Assembly: GCF_000196235.1 (NCBI RefSeq)
Contig: NC_008541.1
Coordinates: 1,302,001 to 1,366,000, forward strand
Direction of reading: 5' to 3'
Source: Arthrobacter sp. FB24
Lineage (GTDB): Bacteria > Actinomycetota > Actinomycetes > Actinomycetales > Micrococcaceae
DNA length: 64,000 nt
The stretch's first letter is position 1. Each line of letters begins with the position of its first letter. The notes below the pieces were generated by a model. The model searched no databases, was not told the DNA's origin, and saw nothing but the letters and a program-made list of their open reading frames with translations. A program made the position numbers and the translations under genes. Positions 9,164 through 18,226 of this stretch are shown here, in pieces.

Positions 9164-10177
9164 GTGGACCAACAACTCAGTACTTCCCGCGCGAGCGGCT
9201 CCGATGATGCCGGCACTTCTTCAGGGGAAGGTTCGGCTTTAGAGGCAGGTTCGACCCCGTCCGAGACCCCGCCCGGGTCGGCAGGCGCCACGGATGAAGC
9301 TTGGTCGCCGGCCACGGAAGGTGCGGCCCGCCCCGCGGAAGGGCAGCCGGGCAGGATCGTGCTCGCGGCGACACCCATCGGCAATGTCGGCGATGCGTCA
9401 CCCCGGCTGGTTGAACTCCTCACCACGGCTGACATCGTTGCCGCCGAGGACACCCGGCGCCTGCACCGGCTGGTGCAGAACCTGGGAGTCGCCGTGGCCG
9501 GGCGGATCATCAGCTACCACGAGCACAACGAAGCCGTAAAGACCGCCGAACTCCTGGACCAGGTGCGGGCAGGGAAGACCATCGTGATGGTGACCGACGC
9601 CGGAATGCCCGCCGTCTCGGATCCGGGTTTCCGGCTGGTTGAGGGTGCTGTGGCCGCCGGGCTGACGGTCACCGCCGTGCCGGGGCCGTCGGCCGTCCTG
9701 ACAGCACTCGCCCTCTCCGGCCTTCCCACGGACCGTTTTTGTTTTGAGGGATTCCTTCCCCGCAAGGCCGGAGAGCGCGCCTCCCGGCTGTCCGAGCTGG
9801 ACGCGGAACGCCGGACGATGGTTTTCTTCGAGGCGCCGCACCGGCTGGAACCGATGCTTCGGGCGCTGCGTGAGCGCTTCGGCGGCGACCGCCCGGCCGC
9901 GGTGTGCCGTGAGCTGACCAAGACATACGAAGAAGTTATCCGCGGCCCGCTGACCGACCTCCTTAAATGGGCAGAAACAAACGAAGTGCGCGGCGAAATA
10001 GCCGTGGTGGTGGGCGGGGCCCCGGAACGTGAGCCGGGCAGGCCGGAGGACCATGTGGCTGCTGTCAACGGCCTGATCGCGCAAGGCATCAGGCTGAAGG
10101 AAGCCGTGGCAGCCGTGGCCGAGGACGCAAAAGTCAGCAAGAGGGAACTCTATTCCGCGGTCCTGGCTGCCCGCTAG
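9164..10177 (+). CDS. rsmI: 16S rRNA (cytidine(1402)-2'-O)-methyltransferase
   Basis: RsmI 2'-O-methylates C1402 in the decoding centre of 16S rRNA using SAM. The tetrapyrrole-methylase fold begins near residue 63 (GRIVLAATPIGNVGD) and continues with AAEDTRRL, SYHEHNE, VTDAGMPAVSDPG, VPGPSAVLTAL and EAPHRL. The first ~60 residues are a Ser/Thr/Pro/Gly-rich extension that most family members lack. It may be real, or the start may lie further in, but no good in-frame start with a ribosome-binding site is visible before the domain. Confidence 0.95.
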   Translation: MDQQLSTSRASGSDDAGTSSGEGSALEAGSTPSETPPGSAGATDEAWSPATEGAARPAEGQPGRIVLAATPIGNVGDASPRLVELLTTADIVAAEDTRRLHRLVQNLGVAVAGRIISYHEHNEAVKTAELLDQVRAGKTIVMVTDAGMPAVSDPGFRLVEGAVAAGLTVTAVPGPSAVLTALALSGLPTDRFCFEGFLPRKAGERASRLSELDAERRTMVFFEAPHRLEPMLRALRERFGGDRPAAVCRELTKTYEEVIRGPLTDLLKWAETNEVRGEIAVVVGGAPEREPGRPEDHVAAVNGLIAQGIRLKEAVAAVAEDAKVSKRELYSAVLAAR

Positions 10178-10194
10178 GGCGCGGACGCAGATCT

Positions 10195-10256
10195 TGTGCA
10201 GCTGCACAGCAACGTCCGGAGTGTGTAGTGCGCACATGCATAGACGCTCCGGAGCG
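10195..10256. promoter_or_regulatory. Cluster of three palindromes upstream of the aldehyde dehydrogenase
   Basis: Three dyads lie within 62 nt: TGTGCAGCTGCACA at 10195-10208 (perfect), TGTGTAGTGCGCACA at 10222-10236 (TGTG/CACA arms) and CGCTCCGGAGCG at 10245-10256 (perfect). The first two share TGTG...CACA arms and could be paired operator sites. The third could be an operator or the rsmI terminator stem. The regulator is unknown. Confidence 0.5.
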
Positions 10257-10332
10257 CACGGCAGTACCGTGGCTGTAAAGCAGCCGAGTGCTGAACCCAT
10301 CCCCAACCCCAATTGCTGACGAGGGAGTCATC

Positions 10333-11832
10333 GTGACTGTAACTGCACAGCCCACCGTTACTGCGGAGCGCGAGAGCGAGCTGCTGGCCTCCGTTCCGAC
10401 CGGCCTGCTGATCAACGGCGAATGGCGCCCGGCGGCGTCCGGGAAGACGTTCGACGTCGAGGACCCGGCCACGGGCAAGGTCCTGCTCAGCATCGCTGAT
10501 GCCGGCCCCGAGGACGGCGCAGCCGCTTTGGACGCGGCCGCCGCCGCCCAGGACTCCTGGGCCAAGGTTCCGGCCCGTGAGCGCGGGGAAATCCTGCGCC
10601 GCGCCTTCGAGATGGTCACGGCACGGGCGGAAGACTTCGCGCTGCTGATGACCCTGGAGATGGGCAAGCCCCTGGCCGAGGCCCGCGGCGAGGTTACCTA
10701 CGGTGCCGAATTCCTGCGCTGGTTCTCCGAGGAAGCCGTCCGCGCGTTCGGCCGCTACTCCGTCTCGCCGGACGGCAAGTCCCGCCTGCTGGTCACCAAG
10801 AAGCCCGTGGGCCCTTGCCTGCTGATCACCCCGTGGAACTTCCCGCTGGCCATGGCCACCCGCAAGATCGCCCCGGCCGTAGCTGCCGGCTGCACCATGG
10901 TGCTCAAGTCCGCGAACCTGACTCCGCTGACCTCCCAGCTGTTCGCGGCCGTGATGCAGGAAGCGGGCCTGCCTGCCGGTGTCCTGAATGTCATCCCCAC
11001 CTCCACGGCCGGTGCCACTACGGGACCGCTGATCAAGGACTCCCGGCTGCGGAAGCTCTCCTTCACCGGCTCGACCGAAGTGGGCCGCCGCCTGCTCTCC
11101 GACGCCTCCGAAACCGTGCTGCGCACCTCGATGGAACTCGGCGGCAACGCCCCGTTCGTGGTGTTCGAGGACGCTGACGTCGACGCCGCCGTGGCTGGGG
11201 CCATGCTGGCGAAGCTGCGGAACATGGGCGAGGCCTGCACGGCCGCGAACCGTTTCATCGTGCACGAGTCCGTCGCAGACGAGTTCGCGGAGAAGTTCGC
11301 CGCGAAGATGGCGGACATGACCACGGCCCGCGGCACCGAGCCGGAGTCCAAGGTGGGACCCCTGATCGATGCGAAGAGCCGGGACAAGGTCCACGAGCTC
11401 GTCACCGACGCCGTGGCCTCGGGTGCGGTGGCGGTGGCCGGCGGGGGCCCGGTGGACGGCCCGGGCTATTTCTACCAGCCCACCATCCTCAAGGGCGTCA
11501 CCGAGGGCACGCGGATCCTGTCCGAGGAAATCTTCGGCCCGGTCGCGCCGATCATCACCTTCGACAGCGAGGACGAGGCAGTCCGCCTTGCCAACAACAC
11601 CGAGTACGGCCTGGTGGCCTACGTCTTCACGCGCGACCTGAACCGCGGCATCCGGATGGGCGAACGTCTTGAGACCGGCATGCTGGGCCTGAACGCCGGC
11701 GTCGTGTCCAACGCAGCCGCACCGTTCGGCGGCGTCAAGCAGTCCGGCCTGGGACGCGAAGGCGGCCTCGAAGGCATCGAGGAATACCTCTACACCCAGT
11801 ACATCGGCATAGCCGACCCGTACGCAGGCTAA
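10333..11832 (+). CDS. gabD: NAD(P)-dependent succinate-semialdehyde dehydrogenase
   Basis: A 499-residue aldehyde dehydrogenase. Seen: FTGSTEVGR (cofactor site), ELGGNAPFVVF with the general-base Glu, GEACTAANRF with the catalytic Cys, and EEIFGPVAPI near the C-terminus. The GabD subclass call rests on overall resemblance; it would oxidise succinate semialdehyde to succinate in GABA catabolism. GTG 10333 is preceded by GAGGGAG, a better start than the one at 10288. No GABA transaminase lies next to it. A cluster of palindromes upstream suggests dedicated control. Confidence 0.88.
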   Translation: MTVTAQPTVTAERESELLASVPTGLLINGEWRPAASGKTFDVEDPATGKVLLSIADAGPEDGAAALDAAAAAQDSWAKVPARERGEILRRAFEMVTARAEDFALLMTLEMGKPLAEARGEVTYGAEFLRWFSEEAVRAFGRYSVSPDGKSRLLVTKKPVGPCLLITPWNFPLAMATRKIAPAVAAGCTMVLKSANLTPLTSQLFAAVMQEAGLPAGVLNVIPTSTAGATTGPLIKDSRLRKLSFTGSTEVGRRLLSDASETVLRTSMELGGNAPFVVFEDADVDAAVAGAMLAKLRNMGEACTAANRFIVHESVADEFAEKFAAKMADMTTARGTEPESKVGPLIDAKSRDKVHELVTDAVASGAVAVAGGGPVDGPGYFYQPTILKGVTEGTRILSEEIFGPVAPIITFDSEDEAVRLANNTEYGLVAYVFTRDLNRGIRMGERLETGMLGLNAGVVSNAAAPFGGVKQSGLGREGGLEGIEEYLYTQYIGIADPYAG

Positions 11833-11853
11833 TCCGTCCGGGGCGCAGCACAG

Positions 11854-14349
11854 CTAGCCCCGTCGCAGCCGCCGCAGGCCGTCGCGCACCGTCCGCCAGG
11901 ACCGCGCGGCGGCCTGCGCGGGTTTGGCGGCGGCCCGCAGGACGGCACGGAAGGGCGCGGAAACGATGCGCCCCCAGCGATTCATGACCGACGGCGGCAG
12001 CCACTCCGCCCGCAGCTGCCGTCCCCGGCGGGAATGCCTTCGCAGGGATGCCTGGATCACGGCTATCCTCTCTGCTGCTGAAGGCGCCGCGACGTCTTCA
12101 GCGCCCCCGGCACGGCCGGCAGGCGGCCCGTACTGCTGACGTTCGAAGTCCGTGGTGAGTGCGGCGACAGCCCGGATTCCGGCGTTGTCGCGCGCGCCAA
12201 GCGCACCCGATCCACTGAGCCGGCTGGAAAAGTGACGCGGGGTTTCGCTGGGGCCGGGAGCCAGCCCGTAGTCGGTAGCCAGGTCCCGCAGTTCGGCCCA
12301 GGCCGCTGCGGCCGTGTTGCCCCCGAGGGCCGGCACGCTCCTGAGCCGCCGCGACCGCAGGCCGGCCCGCACCATCCGCGGCGACCCGGCGATCAGGGCA
12401 AGGAGGAGTACAGCGGCGGTGCCGTAGAGCGGCAGAGTCAGCGGGTGCCCTGGTTCACCGGCTGATTCCAACCCCGGCAGCGGCGTCGGGGTGGCGCCTG
12501 GCGTTGCGCCGGGCGTTGCGGCGTTCGACGGGATGAGGTCGTCGTTGTTTTCGTTCGTGCTGGCACCCCCCGGCGTGGAGGTCTGCGACGCGTAGTCCGG
12601 CACCACGCCGCGTGAAGGCGTGGGTTCGAATGCCACCCATCCGAGTCCTTGAAAATAGAGTTCGGGCCAGGCATGCGCGTCCCTGGAGTCGACTTCGTAT
12701 TCCGTCAGTGCACCTTGCCCGGGAACCGAAACCGTGGCACCCGTGGACCGGCCCGGGGCGTAGCCCACGGCGATCCGGCTTGGGATTCCCTCCAGCCTGG
12801 CCATCACGGCCATGGCCGAAGCGAAATGGATGCAGTAGCCGCTCTTTTGCGTCAGGAAGTCCGCGAGTACGGAAAGTCCGTTGCCGTCGTAGCCGCCCTG
12901 GACCGGGGACTGCAAGGAATACGTGAACTCCAGCGAGCGCAGGTAGTTCTGGATGGCCATCGCCTTGGCATACGCCGTACTGCTTCCGGCGGTCACTTTA
13001 TCCGCCGTGCTCCGAACAATGTCCGGCACGTTGTTGGGCGCCCGGAGGAACTCCTCGGAGATCCCGCGCACCGGTGCCGAGGACTGTGACAACAGTTCCG
13101 GCGTGAGCCTGGGTGCAGTCGACTGCACGACGTACTGCTGGTTCCGTGAATTGGTGTCCACCCCCTTGATGCTGAGCGTGGCCGGATCCCAGCTCCATCG
13201 TCCGGCCAGGCCGTTGACGGCATCCGGGGCGTACGGCACCGGCAGGTACGGGCTGGTGAAACGGCCGGTATTGACCGCCGTGACCTGGCGGACCTGCTCG
13301 TCCGCGAGGATCTCGTACCCGGCGTCCATCCTTCCGACCCCCACGCGCCGGGAAGCGTCGCGGTCGTCCGGTGACCAGGAGTCGCCGTCGAACCGGTCCA
13401 CCGTGACGGACCTCAGGTACGGGGGCCTGCTGGCACTGGTGGCATAAGTGATGCGTCCGTCGCCGGAGGGACTCCGCAGGCTGTTGCCCAGGCTGATCAT
13501 CGGATTGAGCCCGGTGGATGAACCCCAAGGATTCAGCCTGGAACCCTGTGGGAACGTGCCCTGGTCGAAACCCGGAACGGCCAGGGGAAGGAGGAGCGTG
13601 ATGACCAGCGCGATGCCGCCGGTGAGGGCAGCGCGGCGGAACTGTCCCGGAGTGCGGGCGGTGTCCGCCGTAGTGCGGTTGTCCGGGGCGAACCACTGGC
13701 TGCAGGCAAGGATCATCAGGTAGCCGGCGGCTGCTGCGGCAAACCCCCACACCCCGACGCTCTGCGGTTTGACCATGGCGGGCACCACCAGGATGGCCAC
13801 CAGTCCCAGCCCGCTAGTTGCCGGCAGGGCCAGCGGCACTGCGAGGGCATCGACCAGGATCACCACGAGGCCCAGGACCGCGCACGTGACCAGCACTATG
13901 CCGGCATTCGGCGCAACCGGGGAGCTCTCGGCCAGGACGGTTTCACTTGCCCGCCGCAGGTACCTCCCCAGCTGTTCCAGGGTGTCCCCGGACGGAATGA
14001 ACCCGGCGATGCTGTCCCGGCGGAAGAACGTGAAAGTCAGGATGAAAGCGAGGGACACAAAGCCGCCCAGCGCCACGAGGAATGGCTGCGCGCGCAGCGA
14101 CCTCAGGAGGGCCATGGTTAGGGCAACAACGCAGACGGTGGTAAGCACCGGCGGATACCACGCCCAGCCCCGCAGTACGCCGTTAAGGGATAGGGCGGCT
14201 CCGGACACAGCGAGGGCGACGGCAGCCGCCATGGCCCACGGCTGCGCACCAGCGCGGCGCAGCCGCGCGGCCGGTGCGGCTAACGGGGCAAGGACCTCAG
14301 GCGTGCGGTCCGTCTCCTGAGGGGGATGTCGCTGGGGAGTCAACGTCAT
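11854..14349 (-). CDS. TgpA-type membrane transglutaminase-like protein (DUF3488/DUF4129)
   Basis: An 831-residue protein. It has about six N-terminal transmembrane helices, then an extracytoplasmic transglutaminase-core domain with the triad visible: Cys in SGYCIHFASAM, His in DSRDAHAWPE, and the acidic residue in AFEPTPS. A Thr/Pro/Gly linker, another helix (about 645-665) and a cytoplasmic tail with a DUF4129-like region follow. It is the last gene of a MoxR-DUF58-TgpA operon, its start overlapping the DUF58 stop by 4 nt. Such operons are linked to envelope or secreted-protein processing; the substrate is unknown. Confidence 0.9.
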   Translation of the reverse strand: MTLTPQRHPPQETDRTPEVLAPLAAPAARLRRAGAQPWAMAAAVALAVSGAALSLNGVLRGWAWYPPVLTTVCVVALTMALLRSLRAQPFLVALGGFVSLAFILTFTFFRRDSIAGFIPSGDTLEQLGRYLRRASETVLAESSPVAPNAGIVLVTCAVLGLVVILVDALAVPLALPATSGLGLVAILVVPAMVKPQSVGVWGFAAAAAGYLMILACSQWFAPDNRTTADTARTPGQFRRAALTGGIALVITLLLPLAVPGFDQGTFPQGSRLNPWGSSTGLNPMISLGNSLRSPSGDGRITYATSASRPPYLRSVTVDRFDGDSWSPDDRDASRRVGVGRMDAGYEILADEQVRQVTAVNTGRFTSPYLPVPYAPDAVNGLAGRWSWDPATLSIKGVDTNSRNQQYVVQSTAPRLTPELLSQSSAPVRGISEEFLRAPNNVPDIVRSTADKVTAGSSTAYAKAMAIQNYLRSLEFTYSLQSPVQGGYDGNGLSVLADFLTQKSGYCIHFASAMAVMARLEGIPSRIAVGYAPGRSTGATVSVPGQGALTEYEVDSRDAHAWPELYFQGLGWVAFEPTPSRGVVPDYASQTSTPGGASTNENNDDLIPSNAATPGATPGATPTPLPGLESAGEPGHPLTLPLYGTAAVLLLALIAGSPRMVRAGLRSRRLRSVPALGGNTAAAAWAELRDLATDYGLAPGPSETPRHFSSRLSGSGALGARDNAGIRAVAALTTDFERQQYGPPAGRAGGAEDVAAPSAAERIAVIQASLRRHSRRGRQLRAEWLPPSVMNRWGRIVSAPFRAVLRAAAKPAQAAARSWRTVRDGLRRLRRG

Positions 14350-15737
14350 CGCCGGACCCCCGTGCCCCGGCGCACGTCCGCTGCGGCCGTGGCGGCAGCC
14401 GCATCGCGCTGGTCGAAATACGACCAGGCCGCCGGCACCGATGTGGCAGGGCTGACGGCCACTGCCCGCCAGCCGCCGGACCGTAGTGACTCAAGGGCCG
14501 CCTGGCAGTCGCCCGGGTGTTCGGTGACCACTATGGCGAACGCATTGGCACCGAAGCCGGCAGCCGTGGACAGGGCGCGTGCCTCTGCCGGCTGCAGATG
14601 GCCAAGGATGGCCATGATGGGCCCGCGCTGCCGGTGGGCGGAGAGCTTGTCCAGGAGCCTGTCGTCGAAGGGCCTCGGACCTGATTCGGATCCTGGCGTA
14701 TGGTGTGCGCCGGAGAGCTGGACGGCCGCCAGGCTCTCGGCAATGGCCTGCAGGCCTGCGGACCCGGAGTATTCCTCTGCCGCTGGTTCGGGCGCCGAGG
14801 GAGAATGCAGGAACGCAGGTTCTCCCGCGGGATCGAGGAAACGCAGGGCGTAGCTGCGTTCCGCCAGGTGTGCGCTGACCGACATTGCGGCTGTGACCGC
14901 CCACTCGAACGTGTCGCTGGTCACCAGCTCGTGCCCGTCCTCACCGGAGGTGGCGGAAAAGGCCGCACCCGGTCCGCGCGCGAAAGCCGCCCACCGGTGG
15001 TCCAGGATGATGGTGGCCTCCGGGGTGGTAACGGATTCCTCCTGCCGCACCATCAGTGCACCGTGCCTCGCCGTGGCGGCCCAGTGCACCCGGCGCATTG
15101 GATCCCCGTGGCGGTACTCGCGGGTCATGACGTCGTCATCGCTCGGATTGGCCCGGATCCGCGTGGCAGTGACGCCGTCATTGCCGCGTGCGCCGGCAAG
15201 CCCCGTCGCGGGGAGTTCGACGGCGGCGGGCGTCACCGTCAGTGTGTCGCCGTCGTCAATCGCGTGGCGGTGCAGGGAGAGACCGAAGGGGTCGGTGAAT
15301 TCGGCCGTCACCGGGCCGATCACAAACTGGCCCCGCTTTCCGGACCGGAGGTGGTACTCATAGCGGCTGGTTCCGCCGATGGCCGAGCGGGACGGGAACC
15401 GGAACGCCGGCGATTCGCCGAACCGCGAGGGAAGGCGTTCCTCCATGATCACTTGCCCGGTGGCTGCGCCGGTGCGGGCCACGGCAAGCCGCACGGTGGT
15501 GGTCGAGGAGGTTTCCACGCTGGCGGGGCTGAACTCCCGGTACACCTTGAACCGGGGTTTGAGGATGCGGATCCCTGCGAGGGAGACCATCGGGAGGACT
15601 ATCAGAAGGATGCCGAGCGTGAGCAGGTCCCGGCGGCCCATGACCTGCGCCAACAGCAGCGATACCACGCCGGCAGCCAGCAACCCCCAGCCGCGGGTGC
15701 TGAAGAGGTGTCCCGGGAGCTTGTCCGTGAGGGCCAT
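14346..15737 (-). CDS. DUF58 domain-containing protein
   Basis: A 463-residue protein with two N-terminal transmembrane helices (about residues 14-60), a beta-rich middle region and the DUF58 signature REYRHGDPMRRVHWAATARH. DUF58 proteins have a degenerate vWA-like fold and act with MoxR ATPases. It lies between the MoxR gene (14-nt gap) and the TgpA gene (4-nt overlap), so translation is probably coupled. Confidence 0.9.
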   Translation of the reverse strand: MALTDKLPGHLFSTRGWGLLAAGVVSLLLAQVMGRRDLLTLGILLIVLPMVSLAGIRILKPRFKVYREFSPASVETSSTTTVRLAVARTGAATGQVIMEERLPSRFGESPAFRFPSRSAIGGTSRYEYHLRSGKRGQFVIGPVTAEFTDPFGLSLHRHAIDDGDTLTVTPAAVELPATGLAGARGNDGVTATRIRANPSDDDVMTREYRHGDPMRRVHWAATARHGALMVRQEESVTTPEATIILDHRWAAFARGPGAAFSATSGEDGHELVTSDTFEWAVTAAMSVSAHLAERSYALRFLDPAGEPAFLHSPSAPEPAAEEYSGSAGLQAIAESLAAVQLSGAHHTPGSESGPRPFDDRLLDKLSAHRQRGPIMAILGHLQPAEARALSTAAGFGANAFAIVVTEHPGDCQAALESLRSGGWRAVAVSPATSVPAAWSYFDQRDAAAATAAADVRRGTGVRR

Positions 15738-15751
15738 CGTGGCGGCTTCGG

Positions 15752-16870
15752 CTAGCGCGGGTGCCGCTGGTCCGGGCCGCTGCGCGGGTTGCCGGTCCGG
15801 GATGGTGCCGCGGACATCTCCTGCGGCACCGGAAGCTTCGCCAGGATGCCGCGGATGACGCTGTGCGGAGTTTCCCCCATGCCTGCGGCCTTGCGGTCAA
15901 GGATGATTCTGTGGGCCAGCACGGATTCGGCCACACTGACGACGTCGTCCGGGAGCACGAAGTCCCGGCCCTCCAGCGCCGCGGTGGCCTTCGCTGCCCG
16001 CAGTAGCTGGAGCATGGACCGGGGACTTGCACCGAGACGAAGCATGGCACTTTCCCGGGTGGCGCGTCCCAGTGACACCGTGTACTCCTTGACGGCCAGC
16101 GAGACGTACACCCGCTGGACGGTGGCGATCATGGCGGCCACATCGGCCGAGGTGACGACGGCGGTGACCCTGGTCAGCGGAGACGTCGCCTGGTGTGTCT
16201 CCAGCATCTCAATCTCCGAGTCCTTGTCCGGGTAGCCCATGGAGATCCGGGCCATGAACCTGTCCCGCTGGGCTTCCGGCAGCGGGTAGGTCCCTTCCAT
16301 CTCAATGGGGTTCTGGGTGGCTACCACCATAAAAGGCTCATCCAGCTTGTAGGAGTCACCGTCCACAGTGACCTGGTGCTCCTCCATGCACTCCAACAGC
16401 GCGGACTGGGTCTTTGCGGAGGCCCGGTTGATCTCGTCCCCGATGACAATGTTCGCGAACACGGCGCCCGGCCTGAATTCGAACAGCCGCGAGGCCTGGT
16501 TGTAAATGGACACACCCGTGACGTCGGAGGGCAGGAGGTCCGGGGTGAACTGGATCCTGCTGACCGAACAGTCGATGGTGCGGGCGAGCGTCTTGGCAAG
16601 CAGCGTTTTTCCCACGCCGGGAACATCCTCGAGGAGCAGGTGCCCCTGGGCAAGGAGAACCGTGAGGGCAAGTTTCGCGGCTTCCGCCTTGCCGTCGATC
16701 ACGGTGTTGATGGCCGACAGGATGCGCTCGCTGGCGGCGTGGAAGGCTTCTGCGTCCATGGCCGGCGGCCGGGTTCCGTTTAGTGGGTTTCCCACCACTC
16801 CAGCACCGTCGGGGAAGACCTGCCCGTCCGGGAGGGCTTCGTCTACTGTCGTGCGTCTGTGGGAGTCCAT
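15752..16870 (-). CDS. MoxR family AAA+ ATPase
   Basis: A 372-residue chaperone-like ATPase. The Walker A motif is GVGKTLLAKT (from residue 85), Walker B is NIVIGDEINRA, and sensor and arginine-finger elements follow in NPIEMEGTYPLPEAQRDRF. The N-terminal ~38 residues and C-terminal ~20 are variable. It is the first gene of the minus-strand MoxR-DUF58-TgpA operon and is divergent from tatD. MoxR proteins are thought to remodel or activate partner complexes through vWA/DUF58 proteins. Confidence 0.93.
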   Translation of the reverse strand: MDSHRRTTVDEALPDGQVFPDGAGVVGNPLNGTRPPAMDAEAFHAASERILSAINTVIDGKAEAAKLALTVLLAQGHLLLEDVPGVGKTLLAKTLARTIDCSVSRIQFTPDLLPSDVTGVSIYNQASRLFEFRPGAVFANIVIGDEINRASAKTQSALLECMEEHQVTVDGDSYKLDEPFMVVATQNPIEMEGTYPLPEAQRDRFMARISMGYPDKDSEIEMLETHQATSPLTRVTAVVTSADVAAMIATVQRVYVSLAVKEYTVSLGRATRESAMLRLGASPRSMLQLLRAAKATAALEGRDFVLPDDVVSVAESVLAHRIILDRKAAGMGETPHSVIRGILAKLPVPQEMSAAPSRTGNPRSGPDQRHPR

Positions 16871-17044
16871 CGGCAGCCTTTCAGACCTCGGGAAAGCCTG
16901 GCACGGGTTGGCAGGAAGTGCCGGCGCCCGCCGTCGGGCGTTCGCCCGTATGCCACCAGACTACTAACACAACTGCCGGAGCAGACAGAGAGTTCCGGTA
17001 TTTCCCGGCGGGATCGGGAATGCCCGGGCAGCTAGGGTGGAAGG

Positions 17045-17932
17045 ATGAACACCCCGTTGACGCCAGCCCCGTTTCGCGTGCCCGGAAGCGACGGCTCCGG
17101 GCGGCACGGCTATCCGCCCGCTCCGGAGCCGCTGCCCGTCCCGGTCATGGACAACCACACGCACCTGGACTTCCCGAACAGCGACGTGACAGTGGACGTG
17201 GCGGCCGCCCTGGACGTCGCCTCGTCAGTGGGTGTCCAGGGAGCCGTGCAGGTTGGCTGCGACCTGGAGTCCTCGCGGTTCACGGTGCAGGCCGTGGACG
17301 TGGACCCCCGGCTGCTCGGTGCGGTGGCCATCCATCCCAACGATGCACCGGATTATGCCGCCCGCGGGGAGCTGGAGGCCGCCCTGGCCGAGATTGAGGC
17401 ACTGGCTGCCCACCCCAGGATCCGTGCCATTGGCGAGACCGGCCTTGATTTTTTCCGCACGGAGGGGGAGGGGCTGCAGCACCAGCGGTACTCGTTCCGC
17501 CGCCACATCGACATCGCCAAGCGCCTCGGGCTGACGCTGCAGATCCATGACCGGGACGCCCACGACGATGTTGTCCAGGTCCTGCGGGAAGAAGGGCCCC
17601 CGGACCGGGTGGTGTTCCATTGCTTCTCCGGGGACGAACAGCTGGCCCGGACGTGCAACAACGAAGGCTGGTACATGTCCTTCGCCGGTACTGTGACGTT
17701 CAAGAATGCGGCCAACCTGCGCGCGGCGATCGCCATTGCGGACCCTGCCCGCGTGCTCGTGGAAACGGACGCGCCCTTCCTGACCCCGCATCCGTTCCGC
17801 GGCCGCCCTAACGCCAGTTACCTGATTCCGCACACGGTCCGGGCCATGGCCGACTTGACAGGCACCGAGTTGTCCCGGCTTTGCGCCCAAATCGCCGAAA
17901 ATTCCGTGCGGGCATACGGATCCTGGGACTGA
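17045..17932 (+). CDS. TatD family metal-dependent hydrolase (DNase)
   Basis: A 295-residue TIM-barrel hydrolase. Metal ligands are visible in NHTHLDFP, GETGLDFFR, QIHDRDAHDD, VFHCFSGD and ETDAPFLTPHPFRG. TatD enzymes are Mg-dependent 3'-5' exonucleases or related hydrolases. Start ATG 17045 follows GGTGGAAGG. The order tatD-rpf-rsmA-ispE matches Mycobacterium tuberculosis, where metG lies just upstream of tatD; here that place is taken by the MoxR operon. Confidence 0.92.
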   Translation: MNTPLTPAPFRVPGSDGSGRHGYPPAPEPLPVPVMDNHTHLDFPNSDVTVDVAAALDVASSVGVQGAVQVGCDLESSRFTVQAVDVDPRLLGAVAIHPNDAPDYAARGELEAALAEIEALAAHPRIRAIGETGLDFFRTEGEGLQHQRYSFRRHIDIAKRLGLTLQIHDRDAHDDVVQVLREEGPPDRVVFHCFSGDEQLARTCNNEGWYMSFAGTVTFKNAANLRAAIAIADPARVLVETDAPFLTPHPFRGRPNASYLIPHTVRAMADLTGTELSRLCAQIAENSVRAYGSWD

Positions 17933-17982
17933 CAGGGGGTCCGCTCAGCCGATCGTCAGGAATACCAGGTATGCACCAAATC

Positions 17983-18012
17983 TTGGATGCTTTATAACGC
18001 TTCGGTTACAGT
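17983..18012 (+). promoter_or_regulatory. Probable promoter of the rpf gene
   Basis: TTGGAT (-35, 17983-17988) and TACAGT (-10, 18007-18012) are separated by 18 nt in an AT-rich pocket between tatD and rpf. The implied leader is about 200 nt. I looked for a ydaO-type c-di-AMP riboswitch there, as known for some actinobacterial rpf genes, and could not recognise one. Confidence 0.5.
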
Positions 18013-18226
18013 GGAAAACTATTAGCCGGGGTCGGGGAAGGCCTTCGGATAATTTCGCTCAGTTCCAGGTCCGTCTCACCGCGGGTCCGGTGAGTCCTGA
18101 GTGTGGCGGCGCACACGTCTGCTGCAAACAGCCGGACCGTGTCCGGAGTTGCCCTGAGGGTGTTTGCGTCGGTGGCTGATGTGCGTTTTTCCCCGTGCCC
18201 GGATGGTCCTAGAGTTACGGGCAATC

